Source: Incurvaria masculella (taxonomy: Eukaryota > Arthropoda > Insecta > Lepidoptera > Incurvariidae). Taken from it: a stretch of 64,000 nt of DNA. The DNA is taken from the NCBI GenBank assembly GCA_946894095.1, contig OX335658.1, positions 13,755,001-13,819,000 of the forward strand, written 5' to 3'. The notes under the pieces are model-generated. The model was not told the origin of the DNA. It did no database searches and worked only from the letters and a program-made list of their open reading frames with translations. The number at the start of each line of letters is the position of its first letter. Position 1 is the stretch's first letter. Shown one piece after another: positions 22,201 through 37,200 of this stretch. The position numbers and the translations under genes are program-made.

Positions 22201-25200
22201 CCATTTCAAGTCACAGATAAAAGTGAAACGCTTTCGCATGACGTCATCAAACATCAAATGTTATGTTGTGTCAATGCACTCTAATTAGAATTATTAGAAA
22301 GGGACAATACTAGGGTGACTCGTGGTTGTCAGGTTGTAGGAGTAAACAGTTATGGCACATAGAAACTAACAGTAGGCTTACGGTTTTTACTCAACGATTT
22401 ACTTAGTTGGCTCTATTTTTACTAACAATATAATAATAACCATCGGAATTACAGTTAGATTCACTGATTTATTTTTCAGTCATAGCAGATCATTTTACTT
22501 TTGACATAAGCGTCACCTACTATGAAGTTTAATACTTGTGCAAGTTGTGACGTGCAAGACACTTTTGATATTGATATGTGAAATCCATTAAAGCTTCGTC
22601 ATAAAAATAAATTCGATTGATACCAGAAATCGAATCAGTAACGCATTAGGACATTACATACTCATTTAATAGAACTCGAGCCGTCAAAAGTAAAAAAATA
22701 AAGGTTGTACATTGGGTTGGACAGACTTAGTACATGTTTTGTCCAAAACACACCACTCACGGCAATGCGTCAACGTGACAGATGGTTTTATCCGGCACTG
22801 TAGTCCAGTTGAAAGCAGCGGCTACCAGGGCAGCAGCATTCAGCACGCCAAATCCGAACCTCACGTCGAAACGCAATCCCGCGCTGCAATCATTCCAGAA
22901 ATAGGTATATATCAAGTCCATCGACGATCAAGCCGTTTAGTTTGATTCACATTTTACATATCTGGTGCATATTGCTTACATACATAGCCCAGATGATTGT
23001 GCCTGATGGCATGTGTCAACAATACATAAAAGCAACAGCCTAACCCTACTTATGACGTCGTTCATTACGTTCACGTCTGAAAAACGCCCGAATTAATTTT
23101 AGGGTTTATTTATCGCCGTGCGTTGCGGTCTCAGCATATATTCTTCCACGCCTCGGGCCTCGCCCGAGCCTTTGTCCCGTACTCCACCCGGCGTCCATCA
23201 CCCGAAGGTAGGCACGTGAAAAGGCAGGCTAAAGACCGAAATGACAGGTGTCAAGCGAGGCACGGACGGTTGACATCGGGTAGTGTAATTGTCGTCGAAT
23301 CGGGGCACGATGGATTGTGAAGGGGCTGAGGTTGTCCTATGGCAACTATTTAATATATTATATGGGTTGCGTAAGTTTGATCACAGTTTGTTATTTGTTA
23401 TGTTATTTACCTTATCTTTGGTTTCTTTAATGCCCCTGCTGCTCCCAAATATCTCACTGATCGGATGGAACCGCTCGGTTATCATGGCCTACCCCTCAGA
23501 TACACAGTTAATTTGTTTCTCGCTATTCCGGTACATAATTATTCTTACACGGATTATTTTACTTAATTTGACTTTCAGCTACATCTATATTTGAAGCAAC
23601 GTAATCAGATTTTGAAAATTGTCGTTAGAAATGAGATAACGGTGATATCGTTTCCATTAAATACATAAAATTATCGATTATTTTACTGTTCACCAGCTTT
23701 CACTTATTGTTCGCACATCCTCTTCTCTTCATGTATTTAAGAACGGCCCGTAAGGTATGCTCCCCATACCTATGTAGTTTACTAATCATTTGGAAACGGC
23801 TATTCCAATTGAATTGATGTTTAATATATAATATCAGGTAACAAATATCTGTGTCTGCATGCTTTTGTTTTTTTTTTAAATCCAAACCGAATGAAATGAA
23901 AGCAAAAAGAAAATCTTCATCCGAATTTTGTTTTCTCTGTGGTTTGACCCAGAATACATTTACCGAAAAAACAAAGGCATGCAGACACAGATATTTGTAG
24001 CCTAATATTAGATACCAAATATCAAGTATGTTGGAATAGTGGTTTTCAAATTATTAGTAAACTACGTTTGTATGGGAGGCGAAATTTTCTGATGCTTACG
24101 GGGCCGACCTTAAGGAGTGCCTCTTCCTTACTTCTTACCTTGCATAATTTTATCAGTAGTTATTTGCTTGTCAATCTGATCCTACCATCGATGGCTCCTA
24201 CTGATTCAAGAGACACATTGTTTCTTTTGTGCATTGATTATTAATTTATATATTTATACATATGTATAAATATCTGTGAGTCTATTAAATCAACATTAGT
24301 TAAGGCATCAAAACCCATTATTGCCGCTTCGAGAATGTGTCACCTAAACTAGCCTTACGTTAGGGAAGGGATTATTAGGGAAGTGTCCTTTAAGTCGCAA
24401 AACCGAAAATCGATATTTCATCCACTTTCTGACTACTTAGAGCTATAAAAATTTTGTGAGATGAGCATGAGTTTAAATAAATAAACCCTTTAAAAAAGTA
24501 ATTTCATATTTGGTTTCATCATGATTTGACAATGCCATAACATACTTATGAGAGCCCGGATTTATATACGTTACTTGTCCTTGGCTTAGCCAAAGTATAG
24601 CTTCCGCTGTCAAAATCGACCTTTGTTCCATATATTTTACGTAAAACTGACAGTCGGAAGACATACTTTGGCTTAGCCGAGTACTAGTAATGTCTATGAA
24701 TCTCAGCATAACATCTGCTCACGCCTCGCGCGCCCTGGTACTTCGTACCTGTTGGTGAGCCAGCCGCTGCCGCCTGCGAGCGGCGCTTGCTCCGATGTCC
24801 AAGCTAGCAAGTGCTGCACATCGCGCCAACTCAACTCCGGACTGAACATACAAACGACCACATTTTAGATGGCGCCACGGTCGTTCGTAGCAATTTGTGC
24901 TGCTTATTCTGGGGTGATGCCATCGATATAATCTTTGGTATGTCGATGGGTGATGCAGCCACCAAAGAGAGTCGTTACATCACTTTACGTAGGTAACAGA
25001 AAGTCACACGGATTAAGAATGTACCAAGTACGCGCAGAAATTGTAAACTCACTTTGCTTGCAGCGCCAAGGCTATGACGCCGGCGGCAAGAGGGGCAGCG
25101 GCTGAAGTGCCAGTGTGTTTCAGCGTGCAGCTGTTTCTCACGTCCGTTGTAGCCTGTAAATACTCATTGATTAGAACATTAGGAAAAGCACAAAGAACAT

Positions 25201-28200
25201 TTTATTGGGCGGATGTTCTGGATGTTCTTACGATCTTCTGGTCGCCGTAGGCCCCGCTGGAATATGCGGCTGCCATGGTAGAGGGGCAGGTCTCGCCATA
25301 CCACGGGAAACGGCCGTGCTGCGAAGCGCTGCCTATAGACACTGTATAGATGCTTGATGAGTACCTGGTACATTAGAAGCTCGGTTACTTTGCATTGTTG
25401 AAAGTAAAAGTAAAAAAAAAACAATTTGGAACATTTTTCACCACTTCCACATTATGTTCTTCTGTGAGACTAACCAGAGGTACGGGCTAACCGTTCGGCT
25501 AAAATCTCAGCCTTTTATGCCTCAACACGGTAAAAATAGCTAATCTTAAAATCTACGAATGGTATTGCATATCGATACAAGAAAATGCGGGAAAACATGT
25601 TCAGGGGGTTACATTGTGCGGGGCGGGGGTAATTTACTTACAATACGCGATGAGTTTAATATTACTTAAGATTACTTTGTAAACAGCTCGGATCAGGGTT
25701 TTAAAAACATCGATTTGAAGGTATACATAGTTTACGAAATGTATTTAGGGCGTTTTTTTTTATTCGTGCAACATTAGCTTTTGCCGCCACGGACGCACGC
25801 GTCCTTGCTGCAACAACGCCGTGTTTACACCGTTTAACACGAACAGCTACCAGGCGGACATGGGTTCGTCACAAATACATGACTATACCACCGAATAATA
25901 TACCACTATCTGTGACATGATTCCACGGAGGAGGCATGATTCCATCATTTAGAATTGCTAGTCTGAGTTCTCACCAACATTGGCGTTTACGTAACTTCGA
26001 AGTTACGTAAAAACATGAAACCCCGTAGATTTTTTTACAAATTATTCTGTGGTTTTACTTCTTCAAGCTGTCAAAGTCAAACTCGGACTTCCGATTTGTA
26101 TGAAAACGCGGAGCCAGCGTAAACCGCAACGTCGACGTATTTACGCCGACGGTGAGTAAGCTGTCAAATCAAACTCGGACTCGCAAATGTTAGTTTGCTT
26201 AAGGCGCTAGGACTGGCCAACTACTCGCGCCATACAAATGCACTTTTTAACAAATGTAATAATATGTAGTGAAACGCTTCAGAAAATCCAAATAGAACTC
26301 CAGACTGATAATGGATTGTTAATATTTTTTGATTCCATCATTTATTTAAATAATAATAAAAATAAAAAAGTTGATTTTTCTCATTAGAAATCTGAAAGTA
26401 ATTCGATTAATAGATATAAGCAAAAACAGCATATATGCATAAACAAAACATTCCATTTGCTATTAGATTTCTACATTTAGTCAAAAAAGTTCGGAAATGG
26501 ACACCGTTTCCGCAATGTATTTTGTATAGAAAAAGGTAACATACATTAACGAAAATAGGTTGATTAATAGACAAGGAATCATATATTGTAAGAATGACAC
26601 TTATAATCGTCAGACTTAGTTAGTTAACTTGGGGTGCCTCGTCTAACTTTGCGATTTGGCTAGTACCAGGGCCTTAACGCCCACTGCGCACGCTCCTCAA
26701 TTTCTCCATACATTTGAAAACGCCAGTCTAGGTGACAACTGGGACTACAGGCTCTGGACATTTTCAGGGTGCCGTAGTCAAACGTCAAAACGAGACCCTT
26801 ATAAATTTGTATTGTCCGTCCGTCCGCCCGTGCGTCTGTCCGTTTGTCAGTGAGGTACGGCTGCTTCTTTGTCGTCTCCGAGTAATATAGCACTATTTCT
26901 TATTCTATGCTTCCTTGAAGCATGAGCATTATCTTACTGTAATACCATGGTGGTGAAGAAATACATTATTTACCTCGGCGACAGCGATGTATCATACATC
27001 GCTGTCTCTCAAATTTATAAAACGTGGATGCCATTCACATTTCGTTTATCATTATTTTGGTTACCCATCACAGTTGCAGTTGTCGTATCTGCTTCCCCCA
27101 TTTCCGTTTGCCCAGACGAAGATCACTCCTTTGCCATTTCGCCCCTGAAACATACACATATACATCTTCACGCTGCTTTCACAGAGGGGTAGGGAAATAT
27201 GACAAAGCGCCACCCGGTGCGATCACAACACACCTCTTTCTCTTCATTCACATACATACATCTTTTCATACGTGCCCTACAATTAGGGGTGCTACGTACC
27301 TGACCCGTGTACCTGTCCTTTACGAATAGTTGTATCAATTTGGTCACGCACGGAGCGCATCACACTCGGCGTCACCGTAGGCATAAGCTCACTTCTGCTC
27401 TGTAAATTTGTACCGTCATTCTTTCGTCCCATATGTCTAATCCATCTTAAGAGGGTATTATCACCTGATTGCATTCAGTCCCATTAGGGCGTAAGTAAAA
27501 CAACATTTTTATTTAAAAACAAGTACAACGAAATTCTATAATCAAAAAAGTATATTTGTGGATTGATGGTCTGGCCAAACTGTAAGACCCCGATGCTTTT
27601 TTTTGCTCAAATGGGGCAAATATGCATAAATATTCATAAAAAAGTTTGAAAAATAATGGGAGTCTCAGATAAAGACAAAGAGATACATTAACATTCAAAT
27701 TACACACACTCCCTTCCACACAAATACTCCCTCACATATCCTCAAACCTCCCGGTGACTAACCTGAGTCACCGGTGACTCAGGTTAGTCACCGGTGACTC
27801 GCAGGTTATAACCTCATGAGTAGGACCACTGATAAGGCACTTGATTCCTATGATAATGCAGTGTGTTGGGCTCATATCATGACGGTTACCACTATTTCTC
27901 TTCAGTGGTGACCACACATGTCCAGTGACATAGGTAAAAGGTGAACGCGAATCGTCCATTATTTTACTCATAGAATGACTACTCGCGTGAACATTCTCAA
28001 ACGAGTCATTGTAGTTTTAAAACTTTCTAATTATTCGAATTAGAGCGAGATTACATTATACATATTAATGACAAAGGTAATGTCATGCGAAATGGACATC
28101 AAAGTGATTCACTTTTATCCGCTCCGTGTGAATTATATGTGCAGCAGGAGCATTGTGATATGATTTTTTTCAAATTTTCAAGTTCATAATATTAACATAT

Positions 28201-31200
28201 TAATAAATAAATAACTGTCAAACTAACGGACATGGAGTGACATGGTGATATACTAGATATTTTTTTTTGTTTGAAACAGTTCAGTGCATACTTTTGTAAC
28301 ACCTCTCTCCAATGCAAGCTGCGCAAGTCGCCCAGGGCCCTCTACCGTCCGGCCGTCGTCGTTCGGTCCCCAAGATGCGCTGTAAATGTCCACCTTGTCC
28401 CAAGCGAAACCTGTGGGGCAACCATCACGAAACATTGGTGCTGTTGGTTCATGTACTTTATAACAGATGGCGTCTGCTCGAAAACATTTTCGTTTACTTC
28501 TATGCTATGTTCGCCTGGTAAAATCGACGTTCGAATAGACGCTGTGATTTCTTTCTTGTGCTTCGCAAGCACCCAAAAAGTTGAATGATAAAAGTGTTGC
28601 CATCTCAGAGTGTTCTGATGCTTCACGTAGTTTGGTAAACCATCAATATAGACAGATCTGACAACTCTGCAAGGTTGTTATTTTATATTTTGTGTTTCAT
28701 ACATGGAAAAAATATGTCCAACTTAATTGATTACCTATGTAACGAACGACATTTTCGGAGTGATAACTTTCGATTCTTTGCATATAAATCTAGCCAAAAT
28801 AGCAGGATAATGGGCAAAAGTTTGCAAAAAATATATATTTTGGGGACAGACATCTGTGGTGCTAAGTAGGATTATATTTACCAACATTCGTCGCACTATG
28901 CTTGGTCTATGGTCGATATAGAAATGCCAGCCAACAAAATTCTTCTAGTATTCTGTGGAGTGCATAATCTGTGGATAGTGTTATAGTTGAGGTTTTAATA
29001 GATTTATCTTCTTTCTTCTTGGTGCGAAAAATAAGGACAGATGTATTTTAATTTTAAAATTATCACTTACCAGAGTTTGTGCACAGCTTATGATATCCTG
29101 GTAAGTGCATCTTCGCTTAGTCGCCACGCGCAATCACATGGCGGTGGTTTTGGTTGGATCGATTGTTTCAGTTTTGTCATAGGTTGTCTGCGATCCTAGT
29201 GCATTCTTGGATTTATTCTACTTTGTTCCTGTCGGTTGAGTTGTTATCGATGACATTTTCGTGATGGTACCCTTGTAATTTTGTCCGCTCGTATCGACGT
29301 AATGACACCAATTTGTGATGCGATGTTTTTTTGGGCACAGAAGATAAAATAAAGATACAAAACATCAGCGGTTCTACTCCGGAAGCGAACACGATAAATT
29401 CTTACAAGGAATGAATGAAACTGTCATTACCATTTTTTTATATGGAGTTTGATAGCTACTCCGTAGGTATTCGTTGTGAGATTCGTGTTCGCTTCATGAA
29501 GTTGTGCAGGGTACAACAAGGGTGTGCGATTCAAATAAGAATAGGACGGGGCTCGTGACTGACTTCACTCGAATTCGCGAAGGAAAGTACGCGTCCAAAC
29601 CGCGGCAAAGTACTGAAGTTTGTGAAGTGAAGTGAGGGTTTTATCAGTTTGAAATTCAAAATGGCGGTGATCCTATCCTATTCTTATTTGAATCGCATTG
29701 TACAAACTATAGCTAGCACAGACTGGCGACGCCGGTTTGTAGCGAGATATTTTTTGCTGAGTTGTCGCCGGTAAATACAACCCAAACAATCGTATTCATA
29801 GTGAACCTGTCAAAACTTAATATGGGATTAGCACCGGACTAACCATACAAAAACAGGTTTAGTCCGAGGTATTAAAATGTGTCCGCCCACTCTGAATCTG
29901 GCGTAAAGAGACTAAAGCCACTTGCTTAAAGTATTTAATGAAACCATAGATTAACTACTTGCGACCATCCTCCATGCTTGCGACCCAAAGGCAAAACTAT
30001 TTTGTTGCTACACCCGCGCATAGTATATACCTACATAATAGGGGTCTAAAATGCCACAATTTGAATTCTCCTGTAGATGTATTCAGGGATGTTTGGCTAA
30101 AACCATACAGCAGTATTAAAATTGGGGACATAAAATACGCATTTCTGTCCGTAGTAAGGGCCGAGTGCACGAAAGGACATAAAATTAAAATCAACGTCAA
30201 CGTACGATCAAACACATCACTTTGTGTGGACAGTATGAAAGGAACTCTATACGGATAACTAAAAGTGACGTGTTTGCACATTGATTAACTCGGCCATTTC
30301 TTCGTGCAACCGGAGCTAAGGGCCGAGTGCACGAAAGCACAAAAAATCAAAATCAACGTCAAAGTATGATCAAACACGTCACTTTGTGTGGACAGTATGG
30401 AAGGAACTCTATGCGGTTCACTAAAAGTGACGTGTTTGAACATTCAGCCGTTTCATCGTGCAACCGGGGCTAAGTCGCATATTGTATCGTTAGTACGGAG
30501 ATAACCCCGTAGTCGAAGTCACCTCTGCATACAAACGGCCGATTTTATTGCACCGCTTTAGGCTCATGCGATCCTAGTGGAGTCGTATTTTCTGGTCTCC
30601 AGCCGGTCGCCAGTTGGGCGCAAAAACAACACTGAAATTGAATTACTTACTGGCTGCATGCCTTCCGACTGTCAATTTTGAGATGAAATGTACGGAACAA
30701 ATGTCAAATTTGACAGTCAGAAGCTATTGGCTAAGCCAAGTAAGAGTAAGGTTTATGAATCTCAGCATAATTTATACAGTTGTATTCAGAGACAACCTGT
30801 CAAATCTTTAGTACGTGATTAGCACCGGACTAACCATACAAACACCGGTCCAGTCTTGCGTATTAAAGTTAGTACGCTCACTCTGAATACGGCAGCTGAT
30901 CTCACGACAGTATTCAGAGTGGGCAGACTAACTTTAGTACGCGTATTAAGGTCGGACTAAACCGTTTTTTGTATGGTTAGTCCGGTGCTAATCCCGTTCT
31001 AAGTTTTGACAGGTTCATTCTGAAAACTGTTTGACTTGGTTGATAACAAGAAATAATTAAGTCTCCAATTTGTCTCTATATTCGGTGCATGAGTAAACGT
31101 CCGTACTACCATAGAATAAATATGCTTCGTACTACGGTACTGATGGCTGATGATTGATTGATTTTGATGGAATGTCCTTTCGTGCACTCACTTCACGTCA

Positions 31201-34200
31201 CTTTTTATGGACAGCATGGAAGGGAGCTGAGTCAACTCCATGCGGTTACGCAGTATCCTGTTTAGTTTGTGCGGTTCACTAAAAGTAACGGGTTAGCGTG
31301 AAATTGGTATTCACGAGTGAAAGATGACAGCTCTAGTGTGCGTCTGCCGACTTTGGGTCAGCAGCGTCGCATCCTGATTGGTCTCTTTGTAGAATACCAT
31401 TTGGTAGCGGAAAATACGCTGAAAGCGTGAATGACGCAAGATTGCGTCGCGTTCGAATGTTTGCGAAAAGTCTGTGAATGTCCCCCCTGGATATCAATGA
31501 AATAGTCCTAAAATCATCTGTATGTCTCGCTGAGATGATTTCGCGAGGTCTGGGTTCCGATTTAGCGGTGCCAAGCACCTTTGATCTCTCAGCACATAAC
31601 CTTCCCATACTAGTTTGTTATAAAAAAGTGTATAGTTCATAGCTTTGGGTGACATTTACTAGTTTTCCCGCAGAAGAGAAAAGCAAGATTCTGACGCTAT
31701 TTTGTATTCATCAAAGGCCGTTAGAGGGAGTGTGGCGGCGCGCTGCCCGGTGCCTCCTTTTCGCATAGCGTTGAATGACGCTAACATGGCATTCGCTGTC
31801 AATTTACCGTCAACGTCATCGACGCTAACGCTACGAAATTCTACTAGGACAACATCACACCCGAACAAGTAGTAGTGAAAGTTTTTTAAAACTGTGCGCC
31901 GGAAAATAACATAACGTAACTTTTGTACGCTTTAAGGAAGCAGGTGAATGGGAACGCGAAGCAACCAAGAAATCATAAATTTCAAGTTGCTCACTAAATT
32001 TAAATTTAAAATTAAACACTACTTGCTGGGTTAATATATATTGGGTGTCAGCATTTTACGTATGTGCGCGTCCGCGTGTAAGGTAACGAATATGTTTTTT
32101 ATAATACAAAAATATTTGTATTATGGAAAACAACTGACCTAAACTGAAAAAATAATGTTTAAGTTTAGGTCAGTTGACGGCTAATCTAAACGCGTGGTAG
32201 GCCTTTCCGCACAACTCCCCATACAAACGTGAAAAGAAAATCATGCGCATATTACTTGTCGTAGATCCAAAATTATGCACAAAACAGCTTTATTTTATCG
32301 AACTAAATGCTCCATGACTACGAGTTATAAGGTCCGAAGGTTTCGGACCGTATAACTTAGAAACTTCTGAATTTTTCGCGCATTTTAAACAATACGTTTG
32401 GACGTGGATTCCTCAACGATAAAACTACAAAATCTAAAATAATCTTAGTCATCAAGCCTAGGTTGCTCCATGAAGATTCAAAATCAGTTCAGGTTTTGTT
32501 TGATTTTTGACTACATCGTTCGTGATTTACTTTAAATCTGACCAAATCAAACACTATGGGCATTGTTTGCTTTGTGAATGTGTCGCATCCTCCTCATCAC
32601 GAAAACTGTCTTTTTATTTAAAACAGAGACAGTGCTAGAGCACAATAGAACGGTTTTGTGACGTGCCCGCGAATAAGTTATTCCCGTTGGGAAAGGCCAC
32701 TTTTCTACAACAGCGTCACCGTAACCGCCACTTTTGACACACATCCTTGCAAATGGCGATGCCTACTTTGGTGTTTACTGTGAATACTCCGTAATTGTAG
32801 GAGCGCAGCGACTTCTCCGAACTCTTTGTCCGTAATAAATTGTTTGTGTATGTGTGTGTCAACCCAACAATCAAAAAACAAAGCAGGCTATGCTTTTGTA
32901 CAAATATGCCTTTTAGTTTTTTTTTATTCTCTTCGCACGTAGCGCATGTATTGTATTTTGTATTGTATTGTTTATTCATCATCCATGGACAGTACACTGC
33001 ACTCGGATTTGTCATATTTTAGCATTGGCCAGTTCAGCAAAACAAAACACAGCGAAGAAGAACTGGAAAGAAACTCCGCTGTTTTTTTTTTTCAACGTCC
33101 ACTTAGTCTAAGTTTACAAAAGTGTTTGTCAATTATTTTAACAAAAACATAGGTAAAACACTAAATTCACATGAATACACAAAAATTTACAATCCATGCC
33201 GTATGCAACAGTTCATGACAAATATCATTTTATTTGCAAAGACAATCCCCTCCAACTAATATGTTGCCAATTGGAGCAGGCCAGTCCCCACCAACAGCAC
33301 CCGTTCACGAGCAACACGCCGGGCACAGCCATTACCTCTTTCAACCATATTTTAGGGAAAGAGATAACCTGAGCCAAGCGTCACCGCAAGCAAGGACCTT
33401 TAAGCGATGCACTGCTCCAGTGGCAACACAACACTGTGAAACACTTGCACATTAGGTTTTAATACTATGAGTTTTGTCATAAACTACTACTGTCAGCTGA
33501 TCACATAGTTACATATCCCTTTAAATGCTACCACCTACAGACAATTAAGAGTATAATGGTTTGAGAGCATCCCTATCAATAAAGTAATAATGTATTCCTA
33601 TATGAGATTTTGACCAATACCGAAAAACTAATAATGCTTAACTAAAATAAAATAAAAATAAAATTCGGGTGTATAGAGCCATGGACAAGGAAAGACAAGC
33701 CCGGCAAATACGACTTTACTGGGATGGCATGCGTAAATTCTCGCATTTTATACGCCCACGAAGAATCCGCTTCTTTCTTGATTCGAATGTTTTTTCACTA
33801 ATTCGAGGAACAAAAATCGGCGAACATACATAAAAAAAAGAAAAAAAAGATTCCGACGAATTGAGAACCTCCTCCTTTCTTTTGAAGTCGGTTAAAAATT
33901 ATTCTTTACAATATCATTCCTTTTTTTCGGGAAATTAAATGTTTCGTTTTTTGTAATGAATACTTTTATTTGACATGCACACAAGTGGTCATTTGCCAAA
34001 AAAATATTGTTACGGAGATAAAGAAAACTTCCTACAGAAAAAATAATATTGAGAGGTGTCCACAGTGCGATTACGAAGCGCAAAATGAGGTGTAGTTTGG
34101 AGTAGGTGCCGCATCTACACCTCATTTCGCGCTTCCTAATCGCACTGCCGGTTGGAACGAAGTTCCTTTCGTTATTTGTATATTACGTACTAGCTGCGGT

Positions 34201-37200
34201 ACCCGGCTCAGCTCGGGTCGCGTCGGGCTGAATTAAAATGTAGCCCAAAGGACTGGTCCAGGGCAATGTATCCATCTACCAAGTTTAATCAAGATTGTTT
34301 GAGCCGATATGGCATTATCTTCTTATTAGGTTAACTGTATCAAAATTTATTCCGTGACTTAGGGTCGATTTTTCAATCCTCAAATCCTCAGGGACTGATA
34401 GTACAAATTCAGGTTGGTAAAAATTATCAAAGTCAAAGTTATAGGGGAACATACATACATAGAGAAAAGATTTGTAAAAATCGTCAATTTAGTTTGTATC
34501 ATACATAGAGTGTACAAACGCAGTATCTTATATAACAAAGCAACTTACGTCATGAACATACCTTACAGATTTATTATTAGTATATAGATTACTAGCAGCC
34601 CGTCCCGGCTTTGCACGGGCATAATATAATTGAAAAAATATTATTTTGACACAATGATACACAAATAAACCCTTCTTACGTAGAGTTCCTAAAAAAAGAG
34701 CATATACCTACATTGAAATTTTTTAAATAAAAATAACAAATTTTGTGAATATATTTTTTCTTTTTTGTATTTTTTACTTTTATGTATTTTTCTTATTGTA
34801 AAAAGGTCATAACCACAAAACAAAAGCCATTAAATAAATAATTTATTGAGTTAAAGCCAGGGAGTAAACACTATTTGATGTTGTTTTATTTTTCACTTAA
34901 TAATTAGCTTAACTGTTATCATGATACTTTTGAGATTACCGCGGTCGTTAGACATGTTTGAAAAATTTTACGGCTTTTGAGAATGTCTTTGGAGAATGTA
35001 TCTTCCTGCCGCGTGATTAGCCGTAACATTTTTCAAACATGTTTAACTGTTATTAGCTACCTACAACTACTACTATAACCACAGAACAATTATATTCCGT
35101 GACTATAACCTACAACTAAAAAATATTTAATCGAAAATCATAAAAACTATTGAGGTCACTTATTTATTAGGATAACTAAATGTACAACATATATTAATGG
35201 GTCTAGATCTGAAAAGAACTTTTTGAATGCGTTTAGTTACCTACTAAACTAATTATCATCAAGCGACAAAATATTATCAAGCGACAATTTCTTAAATTCC
35301 GCACACGGCTGCTGCGTAGGGAGCCGACTGACTTCCCTCCCGTACCTCTGAGTGACGCCTACAAACGCTAAAACGCATAGTTGGCCGAGCGGAGTTTTTT
35401 CTAATTTTTAAACTCATGATATCTTTCGAATTAAATGTCTGAATCGAATAATTAAAAAAGTAATATAAGGGTAGTGAAAGAGCCTTAAATAATGATTTAT
35501 TTATTTTGATAAGGATTCATATCTAGGTACAAATAAAGAGCCTTTTCTAGCGGCGGTATTTACATTTTTATTTTAAAATAAATGCACACTTATTGTGACA
35601 TAACTATAATAGTTAGATGTATGTTGTCGCGACATTGTTTGTTGATTATAATGTGTTCTATAAAATTGTAGTACATCATTTTGTTCTATCGTGAATAGTT
35701 TTCGCAGCGCACGCGATGTAAGGAACATTGTTAGTAATTTTTTTGCACCTTGGGTTACGTTATCGGAGTTTTAATAAGGATCCCTAATTTTTTTAAGATA
35801 AAACATAGCCTATGTCCCTCGGATAGACTGTAGCTTTCCAACGGTGAAATAATTTCCCAAATCCGTTCAGTAGTTTCAGAGCCTATTCGGTTCAAATAAA
35901 CAAACAATCAAACCTTTCCTCTTTATATAATAATTACTAGCAGCCCGTCCCGGCTTTGCACGGGCATAATATAATTGAAAAAATATTATTTTGACACAAT
36001 GATACACAAATAAACCCCTTATTACGTAGAGTTCCTAATAAAAGAGCATATACTTACATTTAAATATTTGAAATAAAAATAACAAATTTTGTGAATATAT
36101 TTTTTTTTTCTTTTTTTGTATTTTTTACTTTTATGTATTTTTCATACTATTAATTATTGTAAAAAGGTCATAACCACAAAACAAAGCCATTAAATAAATA
36201 ATTTAATGAGTTAAAGCCAGGAAGTAAACATTATTTGATGTTGTTTTATTTTTCACTAAATAATTAGCTTAACTGTTATTATGATACTGTTGAGATTACC
36301 GCGGTCGTTAGACATGTTTGAAAAATGTTACGGCTTTTGAGAATGTCTTTGGAGAATGTATCTTCCTGCCGCGTGAAAATCCGTAACATTTTTCAAACAT
36401 GTTTTACTGTTATTAGCTACCTACAACTACTACTATAACCTACAACTAAAAAGTATTTAATCGAAAATCATAAAAACTCTTTAAGTCACTTATTTATTAG
36501 GATAACTAAATGTACAACATATATTAATGGGTCTAGTTCAGGTACCTACTAAACTAATTATCATGAAGCGACAAAATATTATCAAGCGACAATTTCTTAA
36601 ATTCCGCACACGGCTGCTGCGTAGGGAGCCCCTCCCGTACCTCTGAGTGACGCCTACAAACTCTGAAACGCATAGTTGGCCGAGCGGAGTTTTTTCTAAT
36701 TTTTAAACTCTTGATATCTTTCGAATGAAATGTCCAAATCGAATAATTCAAAAAGTAATATATACGTATTGAAACAGTCTTAAATAATAATTTATTTATT
36801 TTGATAAGGATTAATATCTAGGTACAAATAAAGAGCCTTTTCTAGCGGCGGTATTTACATTTTTATTTTAAAATAAATGCACACCTATTGTGTCATAACT
36901 ATAATAGTTAGATGTTTGCTGTCGCGACATTTTTTGTAGATAATAATGTGTTCTATTTATATATTACATAATTGTAGTACATCATTTTGTTCTAGCGTGA
37001 ATAGTTTTCGCAGCGCACGCGATGTAAGGAACATTCTTGGTAATTTTTTTGCACCTAGGGTTACGTTATCGGAGTTTTGGTAAGGATCCCTAATTTTTTT
37101 AAGATAAAACATAGCCTATGTCCGTCGGATAGACTGTAGCTTTCGAACGGTGAAATAATTCTTCAAATCCGTTCAGTAGTTTCAGAGCCTATTCGGTTTA

